Assembly (NCBI GenBank): GCA_035556215.1
Contig: DATMFI010000043.1
Location: 13,122 to 77,121 of the forward strand
Length of the DNA stretch: 64,000 bases
DNA from: Palsa-892 sp035556215
GTDB taxonomy: Bacteria; Pseudomonadota; Alphaproteobacteria; Rhizobiales; Xanthobacteraceae
Reading direction: 5' to 3'
Part shown: positions 8,091-15,835 of the stretch, in pieces
Layout: each line of letters opens with the position of its first letter
How positions within the stretch are numbered: the stretch's first letter is position 1
Position numbers and translations under genes: made by a program
Notes under the pieces: model-generated
What the model saw: the letters and a program-made list of their open reading frames with translations, nothing else
Told to the model about the DNA's origin: nothing
Databases searched by the model: none

Positions 8091-8864
8091 CTAGCGATGC
8101 TTAAAGGACGGGGCGCGTTTGTCGACAAAAGCCGCCATGCCCTCCTTCTGGTCGGCGGTCGCAAACATCGCATGGAAGACCCGCCGTTCGAACCGGATTC
8201 CGGCCGAAAGCGTCGTTTCGTAAGCCTGATTGACGCTTTCCTTGGTCATCATGGCGATTGGGAGCGACATGCCGGCCACCACTTCGGCCGTCTTCATCGC
8301 CTCATCCAGAAGACTAGCCGCCGGAACAATCCGCGACACCAGACCTGCCCGCTCCGCCTCCTCGGCGCCCATCATGCGGCCGGTCAGGCAGAGGTCCATC
8401 GCCTTGGCTTTGCCAATAAAACGCGTGAGCCGCTGGGTGCCCCCAATGCCGGGCATGACGCCGAGCTTGATCTCGGGTTGGCCGAACTGGGCATTGTCGG
8501 CGGCGATTACGATGTCGCACATCATTAGCAGCTCGCAGCCGCCCCCCAATGCGTAACCGGCAACCGCTGCGACGATCGGCTTGCGCGCCCTGCCGATCCG
8601 CTCCCAGGCCGCGACGAAGTCGTCGAGGTAGTTCTGCGGGTAGCCCATCGATTGCATCTGCTTGATGTCCGCGCCAGCCGCAAACGCCTTTTCGGATCCC
8701 GTCAGGACAACACAGCCGATATCGGAATTATTTTCGAATGTATCGAGTGCCTTATTGAGTTCGTCGATCAAGGGACCGTTTAGGGCGTTGAGCGCCTTGG
8801 GACGATCCAGCGTGATGAGGCCGACACGGCCTTTGGTTTCGACGCGGATGTTTTCGTAGGCCAT
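8091..8864 (-). CDS. Enoyl-CoA hydratase
   Basis: Crotonase-family enzyme that hydrates trans-2-enoyl-CoA in beta-oxidation. The 257-aa product shows the oxyanion-hole loop AFAAGADIKQM and both catalytic glutamates in their motifs: GGGCEL (E111) and GQPEIKLG (E131). The start at 8864 was chosen because MAYENIRVETKGRVG begins there after a good GGAGG; a longer open frame upstream overlaps mutM out of frame and is not coding. Short-chain specificity (EchA/FadB1-like) is likely from overall similarity to crotonase, but the substrate cannot be read from the sequence. Confidence 0.92.
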   Translation of the reverse strand: MAYENIRVETKGRVGLITLDRPKALNALNGPLIDELNKALDTFENNSDIGCVVLTGSEKAFAAGADIKQMQSMGYPQNYLDDFVAAWERIGRARKPIVAAVAGYALGGGCELLMMCDIVIAADNAQFGQPEIKLGVMPGIGGTQRLTRFIGKAKAMDLCLTGRMMGAEEAERAGLVSRIVPAASLLDEAMKTAEVVAGMSLPIAMMTKESVNQAYETTLSAGIRFERRVFHAMFATADQKEGMAAFVDKRAPSFKHR

Positions 8865-8883
8865 GTTTTCCTCCTCGCAGCAT

Positions 8884-9765
8884 TCAACGCTGACAGACCG
8901 GACAATAAAAGGTCGAGCGGCCTGTTTGCACGATACGGCGGATCTTCCCTTTGCAGCCCGGCTGCGAGCAAGCCTCACCCGCACGGTCATAAACCCGGAA
9001 GTAATGAGCGAAGTAACCAAGCTCGCCGTCGGGCAGCCGGTGATTGCGCAGCGACGAGCCGCCGGCCCGGAGCGCATCCTGCAAAACCTGCTTGATCGCC
9101 TCCACGAGTTCGCTCGCGGCGGGCGTCGGCGCGCCCTTGCGATCGGCCAGGATCGAAGCGGGGCGTTTGGGCGAAAGATGCGCGCGATGCAGCGCTTCGG
9201 CGACATAGATGTTGCCAAGACCTGCAACAACTCTTTGATCGAGGAGGAGCGCCTTGAGGCTCGTTTTCTTGCTGTGGGCGGCAGCTGCCAGCATTCTTGC
9301 ATCGAAACTGTTGCCGAGCGGCTCTGGACCAAGATGTCGCAGCATCGGTTCGGCTTCAAGCCCGGCGCGGGGCAAGAGCTTCATGAAGCCAAAGCGGCGC
9401 GGATCGTTGAAAGTGACGGTCCAGCCCGACGACATGGTGAAGACGACGTGATCGTGTTTACCGGGCTTGCCGCGCGGATGGTGAAATTCGCCCATGTCTT
9501 TCTCGCGGCCGGCCTTCTCGGCGCGAAAAGAGCCGGACATCCCAAGGTGCATCAAGAGAACGTCGCCCGACGAGAGATCGGCGATAATGTATTTCGCGCG
9601 CCGCCCGAGACCGGTCACGGCCGTCCCTATCAGGCGCTTGGCAAAGCCCTTTGGAAAGGGAAAGCGTAAATCCGGGCGACGCACTTTAACGTCAAGAAAG
9701 CGCGCGCCCTCCAACGCAGGCTCAAGACCGCGGCGTACCGTTTCGACTTCGGGAAGTTCGGGCAC
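8884..9765 (-). CDS. mutM: Formamidopyrimidine-DNA glycosylase
   Basis: Bifunctional glycosylase/AP lyase that removes 8-oxoguanine and formamidopyrimidines. The N-terminal proline is the catalytic nucleophile, so the start must give (M)PELPEVETVRRGLEP; this fixes the GTG at 9765 (293 aa) and excludes the upstream in-frame extension. LLMHLGMSGSF carries the conserved lysine-strand region, GLGNIYVAEALH the helix-two-turn-helix, and the C-terminal zinc finger reads C-x4-C...C-x2-C (CSQPGC and CPVC). It is probably cotranscribed with the enoyl-CoA hydratase 19 bp downstream. Confidence 0.94.
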   Translation of the reverse strand: MPELPEVETVRRGLEPALEGARFLDVKVRRPDLRFPFPKGFAKRLIGTAVTGLGRRAKYIIADLSSGDVLLMHLGMSGSFRAEKAGREKDMGEFHHPRGKPGKHDHVVFTMSSGWTVTFNDPRRFGFMKLLPRAGLEAEPMLRHLGPEPLGNSFDARMLAAAAHSKKTSLKALLLDQRVVAGLGNIYVAEALHRAHLSPKRPASILADRKGAPTPAASELVEAIKQVLQDALRAGGSSLRNHRLPDGELGYFAHYFRVYDRAGEACSQPGCKGKIRRIVQTGRSTFYCPVCQR

Positions 9766-9884
9766 TTTAACCTTAACCTTGCGGCGCTCTATACATGCTT
9801 GCCGTTCCTGCTGGTGATAGCGCCAGCGCAGGCCGCGCGCTAGACTTCGATCCGCCCAGACCGCCCGGGATCGAAATGTGTTCG

Positions 9885-9930
9885 GGCATGATCTTTTCCG
9901 AAAGCCTGTTCCCACTTTTCGGCATCATGC
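9885..9930. repeat. 46-bp palindromic REP-like element, copy 1
   Basis: The sequence opens with GGCATGATC and closes with its near inverse (GCATCATGC), with TTTTCCGAAA and CCCACTTTTCGG between them. A second copy occurs at 51148-51193 with the same length and order. This copy lies between divergent mutM and ubiE, 28 bp before the ubiE start. I recall closely similar palindromes dispersed in Bradyrhizobium-type genomes; that link is from memory and not tested here. Confidence 0.75.
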
Positions 9931-9958
9931 TCTATGGTCCCCTCGCCAAGAGAGAACA

Positions 9959-10720
9959 ATGTCCACCGAGCGTTCCGACACCCATTTCGGCTTCCGCAGC
10001 GTACCGCTTGAAGCGAAGCAGACGCTGGTCGACGACGTTTTCCATAAGGTCGCGCGCCGGTACGATCTGATGAACGACCTGATGTCGGGCGGCCTGCACC
10101 GGGCCTGGAAGGACGCGCTCGTCTCGAGGCTTCGTCCACCGAAGAGCGGGCGTCCGTTTCATCTCCTCGACCTTGCCGGCGGCACCGGCGACGTTTCGTT
10201 TCGCGTCGTTAAGGCGGGCGGAGGCGGCGTCAAGGTGACGGTTGCCGACATCAACACCGACATGTTGGCCGTCGGCCGCGAGCGCGCCGAAAAGCGCGGG
10301 CTCGGCGGGCAAACTGAATTCGTCGAGGCCAATGCTGAGGAGCTTCCGTTTCCCGATAAATCCTACGACGCCGCGACCATCGCCTTCGGTATTCGCAACG
10401 TACCGCGGATCGAGCGCGCGCTCAGCGAAATCCATCGCGTGTTGAAACCGGGCGGGCATTTCCTTTGTCTGGAATTCTCATCGGTAAACGTGCCGGGGCT
10501 CGACAAGCTTTATGAGATCTACTCCTTCAAGGTGATCCCCGAGATCGGCCGGCTTGTCGCGGGCGATGCCGAGCCTTATCGCTATCTCGTGGAATCGATC
10601 CGCCAGTTCCCAGCGCCTGAGGCATTCGCCGCAATGATGCACAAAGCGGGTTTCGCCCGCGTTGGCTTCACGCCGATGACCGGCGGGATCGTCGCGCTTC
10701 ATTCCGGCTGGCGGCTCTGA
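9959..10720 (+). CDS. ubiE: Ubiquinone/menaquinone biosynthesis C-methyltransferase UbiE
   Basis: SAM-dependent C-methyltransferase of ubiquinone synthesis (methylates 2-polyprenyl-6-methoxybenzoquinol). The 253-aa product has the signature VARRYDLMNDLMSGGLHRAWK near the N-terminus (quoted in part), motif I LDLAGGTGDVSF, and FGIRNVPRIERAL plus KPGGHFLCLEFS in the C-terminal half, all diagnostic of UbiE. The ATG at 9959 was chosen over upstream in-frame codons because they lie in the repeat element. It is followed 7 bp later by ubiB, forming a ubiquinone operon. Confidence 0.95.
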   Translation: MSTERSDTHFGFRSVPLEAKQTLVDDVFHKVARRYDLMNDLMSGGLHRAWKDALVSRLRPPKSGRPFHLLDLAGGTGDVSFRVVKAGGGGVKVTVADINTDMLAVGRERAEKRGLGGQTEFVEANAEELPFPDKSYDAATIAFGIRNVPRIERALSEIHRVLKPGGHFLCLEFSSVNVPGLDKLYEIYSFKVIPEIGRLVAGDAEPYRYLVESIRQFPAPEAFAAMMHKAGFARVGFTPMTGGIVALHSGWRL

Positions 10721-10727
10721 GGCGGTT

Positions 10728-12293
10728 GTGATCTCCGGTTTTTTTCACCTCTTAAGTCTTGCGCGGGCAGGTTTCGTGTTTGCGCGCGAGGGCGTGCTCG
10801 GCCTCGTCGACCCTGTCGTTTTGCCCGCCGGCCCGCGATTTCTGCTGCGTTGCGCGCGCTTCGTGGAGCGCAGAAATGCTGGCAGCGGATCGGTACGGCT
10901 CGCGAAGGCGCTCACACGACTTGGACCCTCCTATGTCAAGCTGGGGCAGTTTCTTGCGACCCGCCCCGATGTCGTCGGCACCGCCATCGCCAGCGACCTG
11001 GAAAGCCTGCAGGACCGCATGCCGCCGTTCTCGCAGCGGCAGGCGGAAGCTGCGATCATTGAAGGCCTCGGCAAGCCCGTCACTGAACTGTTCGTGCAAT
11101 TCGGCCCGCCGGTCGCGGCCGCTTCGATTGCCCAAGTGCACCGCGCGGAAGTTGCCCGCGAGGGTGCGATCCAGCCGGTTGCTGTAAAGGTACTCCGCCC
11201 CGGCGTCGAATATCGTTTTCAGCGCGACCTAGACACGTTCTTTTTCGCCGCCCGGCTCGGCGAACAGTATTCGGCTGAAGCGCGCCGCTTGCGGCTGATT
11301 TCAACGGTCGAGACATTGGCTCGTTCGGTCGCGATCGAAATGGATCTGCGGCTGGAGGCTGCGGCCTTCTCGGAGCTCGCGCAGAACACCAAGGACGATC
11401 CTGATTTCTGCGTGCCGGCGGTCGACTGGGCGCGCACCGCAAAGCGCGTACTCACCGTCGAATGGGTCGACGGCATTCCCCTCAACGACAAGAATAAGCT
11501 CGCAGCGGCCGGCTACGATTTCAAACATCTCGCGCGCGTCGTTATCCAGTCATTTCTACGGCAGGCCTTGCGCGACGGCTTCTTTCACGCCGACATGCAC
11601 CCGGGCAATCTGTTCATCGACCAGACCGGCAATCTTGTTGCCGTCGATTGCGGCATCATGGGGAGGCTCGGGCCACAGGAGCGGCGCTTCCTTGCCGAGA
11701 TCCTTTACGGCTTCATTACCGGCGACTGGCGGCGCACGGCTGAAGTGCACTTCGAAGCAGGCTACGTTCCCTCTCATCATTCAGTCGATGATTTCGCGCA
11801 GGCCATTCGTGCCATCGGTGAGCCGATCCGCGAGCGGCCGGCGAGCGAGATCTCGATGGCGAAGTTGCTCACGCTGCTCTTTGAGGTCACCGCGATCTTC
11901 GACATGAAGACGCGGCCCGAGCTTTTGCTCTTGCAAAAAACAATGGTGGTCGTCGAAGGAGTCGCGCGCTCCCTCGACCCCGATTTCGATATGTGGGCGA
12001 CCTCCGATCCTGTGGTGCGCGAGTGGATCGAGCGCAATCTTGGGCCGATTGGCCGTGTAGAGAACGCGGCACAGGAACTTGGCGGCCTCGCCCGCCTTGT
12101 CGGCTCGGCTCCATCGATGCTTTCTCGCGCCGCGCAAACCTTCGAACGGCTCGACGAGCAAACCAAGGACGGCCTAGTGCTGTCGCCCGCGACTGTCGAA
12201 GCTATCGGCAAAAGCAAACGGCGCGGCCGCGCCTGGATGACTGCGGCGGTCTGGACGATCGCGCTTTTGATTGCGATCTGGCTTTTTCGCTAG
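10728..12293 (+). CDS. ubiB: UbiB-family atypical kinase/ATPase for ubiquinone biosynthesis
   Basis: Membrane-associated ABC1/ADCK/UbiB protein required for coenzyme Q synthesis. The 521-aa product starts with GTG 7 bp after ubiE. It contains the family KxGQ motif in YVKLGQFLATRPD, the alanine-rich loop region AAASIAQVHRA, EMDLRLEAAAFSEL, the catalytic-loop equivalent FFHADMHPGNLF, and VDCGIMGRLGP (DFG-like Asp). A C-terminal hydrophobic helix (WMTAAVWTIALLIAIWLF) gives one membrane anchor. The biochemical role in vivo (ATPase helping extract lipid intermediates) is known from the family only. Confidence 0.94.
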   Translation: MISGFFHLLSLARAGFVFAREGVLGLVDPVVLPAGPRFLLRCARFVERRNAGSGSVRLAKALTRLGPSYVKLGQFLATRPDVVGTAIASDLESLQDRMPPFSQRQAEAAIIEGLGKPVTELFVQFGPPVAAASIAQVHRAEVAREGAIQPVAVKVLRPGVEYRFQRDLDTFFFAARLGEQYSAEARRLRLISTVETLARSVAIEMDLRLEAAAFSELAQNTKDDPDFCVPAVDWARTAKRVLTVEWVDGIPLNDKNKLAAAGYDFKHLARVVIQSFLRQALRDGFFHADMHPGNLFIDQTGNLVAVDCGIMGRLGPQERRFLAEILYGFITGDWRRTAEVHFEAGYVPSHHSVDDFAQAIRAIGEPIRERPASEISMAKLLTLLFEVTAIFDMKTRPELLLLQKTMVVVEGVARSLDPDFDMWATSDPVVREWIERNLGPIGRVENAAQELGGLARLVGSAPSMLSRAAQTFERLDEQTKDGLVLSPATVEAIGKSKRRGRAWMTAAVWTIALLIAIWLFR

Positions 12294-12433
12294 ATTCTCC
12301 GGGCTTTTCCCGCCCTATGGTTAATGGGCCGCGTGAAAAGTCCTCGCCTCAAATAATTGAACGGTGATAATCTGGTATTTAGGCTGAAGCCGCTCGTACT
12401 TGGCTCCGTAAATGGGTGGCACCGGGTTGCGTC

Positions 12434-13654
12434 ATGGTTCTGAACGGCAAGTGTATTTTGCTCATCATCGGCGGCGGCATCGCCGCCTATAAGAGTCTTG
12501 ACCTGATCCGGCGCCTCAGAGAACGCGGCGCCAAGGTGCGCTGTATCCTGACGCCGGGCGGTGCCGAATTCATCACACCGCTTTCTGTCGCGGCGATCTC
12601 CGGCGAGCGCTGCTTCACCGAACTCTTCTCGCATCAGGATGAATTCGACATCGGGCATATTCGGCTCTCGCGCGAAGCCGATCTCATCGTCGTTGCGCCC
12701 GCAACTGCCGGCCTCATCGCCAAGATGGCGCAAGGCATCACCAACGATCTTGCAACCGCCGTGCTGCTTGCGACCGACAAGCGCGTGCTCATTGCCCCTG
12801 CGATGAATCCAATGATGTGGAGCCACGCAGCCACCAAACGTAATTTCACACAACTCATGGCGGACGGCATTATCGCCGTCGGGCCGAATGCCGGCGAAAT
12901 GGCTGAGCGGGGCGAAACCGGTGTCGGCCGCATGGCGGAGCCGTTGGAAATCGTCAGTGCGATCGAGAGCCTGCTCCACGAGATGCCGGCGACTGACGCT
13001 TTGAAGGGCCGTAAGGTGCTCGTTACCTCCGGCCCGACGCGCGAACCGATAGATCCCGTTCGTTATATCTCCAATCATTCTTCCGGCCGGCAGGGTCACG
13101 CGGTGGCGCGGGCGGCGGCGGCGGCCGGTGCGGAAGTTACGTTGGTGTCAGGTCCCGTTGAAATTCCCGATCCTTCGGGCGTGAAAACTATTCATGTCGA
13201 AACCGCATCGGAAATGCTCTCCGCCGCGCAATCGGCGCTGCCGGTCGATATCGCGGTTTGCGCGGCGGCGGTCGCCGACTGGCGCGTCGATGCGATCGCC
13301 AACGAGAAGATCAAAAAAATCGACGGACGCGCGCCCTCGCTCTCGTTCGCCGAAAACCCCGACATTCTCGCGACGCTCTCGCACGGCAAGAAGCGCCCGC
13401 GCCTCGTCGTCGGCTTTGCCGCGGAGACCGAAAAGGTCATCGAGCACGCACGCGCCAAGCTCGCCCGCAAAGGCTGCGACTGGATCGTTGCGAACGATGT
13501 GTCGCCCGAGCGCGGCACCTTCGGCGGCCGCAACAACCAGGTCCATCTCGTCACCGCCGGCGGCGTCGAGAGCTGGCCGCTGCTTTCCAAGGAAGCGGTT
13601 GCGGACGGTCTCATCCGCCGGATCGCGGCGACGATGAAAGAGGCCCGCGCATGA
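12434..13654 (+). CDS. coaBC: Bifunctional phosphopantothenoylcysteine decarboxylase / phosphopantothenate-cysteine ligase
   Basis: Makes 4'-phosphopantetheine for coenzyme A in two fused steps. The N-terminal CoaC flavoprotein domain shows GGGIAAYKSLDLIRRL, the PAMNPMMW motif and the GxxAxG-type segment around GEMAERGETGVGRM. The C-terminal CoaB domain begins near KGRKVLVTSGPTREPIDPVRY and includes NHSSGRQGHAVA and FAAETE. I start at ATG 12434 (406 aa); a GTG at 12416 in the same frame is an alternative, and neither has a strong SD. Its TGA overlaps the dut ATG. Confidence 0.95.
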   Translation: MVLNGKCILLIIGGGIAAYKSLDLIRRLRERGAKVRCILTPGGAEFITPLSVAAISGERCFTELFSHQDEFDIGHIRLSREADLIVVAPATAGLIAKMAQGITNDLATAVLLATDKRVLIAPAMNPMMWSHAATKRNFTQLMADGIIAVGPNAGEMAERGETGVGRMAEPLEIVSAIESLLHEMPATDALKGRKVLVTSGPTREPIDPVRYISNHSSGRQGHAVARAAAAAGAEVTLVSGPVEIPDPSGVKTIHVETASEMLSAAQSALPVDIAVCAAAVADWRVDAIANEKIKKIDGRAPSLSFAENPDILATLSHGKKRPRLVVGFAAETEKVIEHARAKLARKGCDWIVANDVSPERGTFGGRNNQVHLVTAGGVESWPLLSKEAVADGLIRRIAATMKEARA

Positions 13655-14127
13655 AGCCGCTCAGCGTTCCCTTCACGCGCCTGCCGCACGCCATTGGCCT
13701 GCCGGCACCGGTCTATGAAACCGAAGGCGCGGCCGGCGTCGACCTCATCGCGGCGCTTCCTGACACCGAGCCGCTCGTGATCGCACCGCAGGGCTGGGCC
13801 GCGGTACCGACCGGGCTCGTATTCGAGATTCCGCACGGCTTTCAGGGCGAGGTGCGGCCGCGCTCCGGTCTCGCGCTCCGTCATGCCGTCACGGTGCTGA
13901 ACGCACCCGGCACCATCGATTCCGACTATCGCGGCGAAGTGCGCGTGCTCCTGATCAACTTCGGACCCGAGCCGTTCACCGTCACGCGCGGCATGCGCGT
14001 CGCGCAGCTTGTGTTCACGCCGGCCCTGCGCGCCAATATCTATTCGGTCGAAACCCTCAGCGCGACAGCGCGCGGCGAAGGCGGTTTCGGCTCCACCGGT
14101 CTTCACAGCAAACTCGCGAGCGAATAA
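13651..14127 (+). CDS. dut: Deoxyuridine 5'-triphosphate nucleotidohydrolase
   Basis: Trimeric dUTPase that hydrolyses dUTP to dUMP and keeps uracil out of DNA. All five motifs are visible in the 158-aa product: GAAGVDLIA (1), VRPRSGLALR (2), NAPGTIDSDYRGEV (3), RVAQLVF (4) and the flexible C-terminal GEGGFGSTG (5). Its ATG overlaps the coaBC stop (ATGA), and the next gene's ATG follows its stop with no gap, so coaBC-dut-rrf2 is one translationally coupled unit. Confidence 0.96.
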   Translation: MKPLSVPFTRLPHAIGLPAPVYETEGAAGVDLIAALPDTEPLVIAPQGWAAVPTGLVFEIPHGFQGEVRPRSGLALRHAVTVLNAPGTIDSDYRGEVRVLLINFGPEPFTVTRGMRVAQLVFTPALRANIYSVETLSATARGEGGFGSTGLHSKLASE

Positions 14128-14568
14128 ATGGCGCGTCTATCCGAAAAAAGCCTGCTGGCCGTTGCGGCGATCGTCGATATTGCGATCCACTCGCGCGGGC
14201 AGCCGGTCGCGGCGAAGGCGCTCGCCGAGCGGCACCATCTGCCGCCGCGCCATCTCGAGCCGGTGCTGCAGGCGCTCGTTCATGCCGGTATTCTGAAAGG
14301 CGTGCGGGGCCCGCGCGGCGGCTATGAACTCGCGCGCGAGCGGCGGCGCATTTCGGTCGCCGAGATCGCGCGCGTTGCCGAAGCGACGGCCGCGGAAAAC
14401 AACGCGCATATTCCGCTGCTGGTCGAAAAGGTGGTGCAGCCCGCGGTCGCGGCGGCCGAGCAATCCTTCGAGGTCGCGCTTTCCGGCGTCTCCATCGACG
14501 AATTGTGCCGCGCCGCTGAAAAGCTGGGCATCGCCGAAACGAAGAGCACCGCCGATTTCAACATATAG
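14128..14568 (+). CDS. Rrf2-family transcriptional regulator
   Basis: The 146-aa protein has an N-terminal winged helix-turn-helix typical of Rrf2 regulators (LLAVAAIVDIAIHSRGQPV, LAERHHLPPRHLEPVLQALV, GVRGPRGGYELARERRRISV; shown in parts). The three-cysteine Fe-S cluster set of IscR, NsrR and RirA is absent; only one Cys is present (ELCRAAEKLG), so a metabolite-sensing mode like that of CymR is more likely. It immediately precedes cysK, which suggests control of cysteine synthesis. Two inverted repeats in the gap before cysK are candidate operators. Confidence 0.88.
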   Translation: MARLSEKSLLAVAAIVDIAIHSRGQPVAAKALAERHHLPPRHLEPVLQALVHAGILKGVRGPRGGYELARERRRISVAEIARVAEATAAENNAHIPLLVEKVVQPAVAAAEQSFEVALSGVSIDELCRAAEKLGIAETKSTADFNI

Positions 14569-14570
14569 TT

Positions 14571-14603
14571 TTTGTTATACAAATCGGAAATCGACTCGAT
14601 TTC
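14571..14603. promoter_or_regulatory. Two adjacent dyads before cysK; candidate Rrf2 operator
   Basis: TTTGT-TAT-ACAAA (14571-14583) and GAAATCG-ACT-CGATTTC (14587-14603) are perfect inverted repeats with 3-bp centres about 18 bp apart. They lie in the 82-bp gap between the regulator gene and cysK. A/T-rich sequence here (GTTATACAAAT) could also hold the -10 element. Binding by the Rrf2 protein is an inference from position. Confidence 0.4.
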
Positions 14604-14650
14604 GTGAATATGCTACCGGGCGCCTTCTTTGCTTTTGACGGAAGGCCGTG

Positions 14651-15634
14651 ATGCCCGAGACGCGCAACTCCTCCGCCGATGTGAAACACAAACCCGGCCG
14701 CGGCCGGATTTTCAATTCCATCACCGAAACGATCGGCGACACGCCGCTCGTCAAGCTGCATCGGCTGCCCCAGATGCGCGGCGTCAAGGCGAACATTCTG
14801 GCCAAGCTCGAATTCTTCAATCCGGTCTCGAGCGTCAAGGACCGCATCGGCGTCGCCATGATCGAAGCGCTCGAGCAGTCGGGCGAACTCGACAAGGATA
14901 CCGTGATCGTCGAGCCGACATCGGGCAACACCGGAATCGCGCTCGCCTTCGTCGCCGCCGCCAAAGGCTACCGGCTGATCCTGGTCATGCCTGAGACGAT
15001 GTCGCTCGAGCGCCGCAAGATGCTGCTTCTGCTCGGTGCTGAACTCGTGCTCACCGAAGGCGGCAAGGGCATGAAAGGCGCGGTCGCCCGCGCCGAGGAA
15101 CTCTTGCGCGAACTGCCCAAGGCGGTGATGCCGCAGCAATTCAACAACAAAGCCAATCCCGATATCCATCGCCGCACCACCGCCGAGGAAATCTGGAACG
15201 ATACCGGCGGCGCGGTCGATGCCGTCGTCAGCGGCGTCGGCACCGGCGGCACCATCAGCGGCGTCGGCGAAGTGCTGAAGGCGCGCAAGCCCGGCGTGCG
15301 GATGATTGCCGTCGAACCTGAAGACAGCGCCGTCCTTTCCGGCCGGGCCGCGGGACCGCACAAGATCCAGGGGATCGGCGCGGGATTCATCCCCGAAGTC
15401 CTGGATCGCGCCATTATCGATGAGGTCGTGACGGTCGGGAACCAGACCGCTTTCGATACCGCGCGCGCGCTTGCGCGCTATGAGGGTATTCCGGCGGGCA
15501 TTTCGTCGGGCGCGGCGCTGGCCGCCGCCATCGAAGTCGGCTCGCGCCCGGAAATGGCGGGGAAAAATATCGTCGTGGTGCTGCCTTCGTTTGCCGAACG
15601 GTATCTTTCGACCTCGCTGTTCGAGGGGCTTTAG
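14651..15634 (+). CDS. cysK: Cysteine synthase A (O-acetylserine sulfhydrylase)
   Basis: PLP enzyme that makes L-cysteine from O-acetylserine and sulfide. The 327-aa product has the PLP lysine in NPVSSVKDRIG (K63), the substrate loop TSGNTGIALA, the phosphate-binding GTGGTISGVGE and the C-terminal SGAALAAA. Length and motifs fit CysK rather than cystathionine beta-synthase, which carries extra CBS domains. The ATG at 14651 is preceded by GGAAGG. The regulator directly upstream is probably its repressor. Confidence 0.94.
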   Translation: MPETRNSSADVKHKPGRGRIFNSITETIGDTPLVKLHRLPQMRGVKANILAKLEFFNPVSSVKDRIGVAMIEALEQSGELDKDTVIVEPTSGNTGIALAFVAAAKGYRLILVMPETMSLERRKMLLLLGAELVLTEGGKGMKGAVARAEELLRELPKAVMPQQFNNKANPDIHRRTTAEEIWNDTGGAVDAVVSGVGTGGTISGVGEVLKARKPGVRMIAVEPEDSAVLSGRAAGPHKIQGIGAGFIPEVLDRAIIDEVVTVGNQTAFDTARALARYEGIPAGISSGAALAAAIEVGSRPEMAGKNIVVVLPSFAERYLSTSLFEGL

Positions 15635-15835
15635 ACCTCGACCCATTCGGCTCGGCTCGGATCGCCGCCTCCCGACATCATTCGCGAGGTTTCTCGGCTT
15701 TTTGCCGCCATTTCCCGGATTTTTGCTTCTGTCCCAAGTTGGGCCAGTTGTAGAGTGGACGGATGATTCGCAGCCCTTGGGTCAGTCGCTGGGCTGCGGG
15801 CTCTTCAGCGCCGGGCGGCGGCGGAACGAGAGAGC

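Noticed and set aside
8865..9359. N-terminal extension of the enoyl-CoA hydratase
   Set aside because: It overlaps mutM out of frame; crotonase homology and a strong SD place the start at 8864.
9763..9785. TTAACCTTAACC as a CtrA or telomere-like repeat
   Set aside because: The spacing is wrong for CtrA and the sequence is just the mutM ribosome-binding region and lysine/valine codons upstream.
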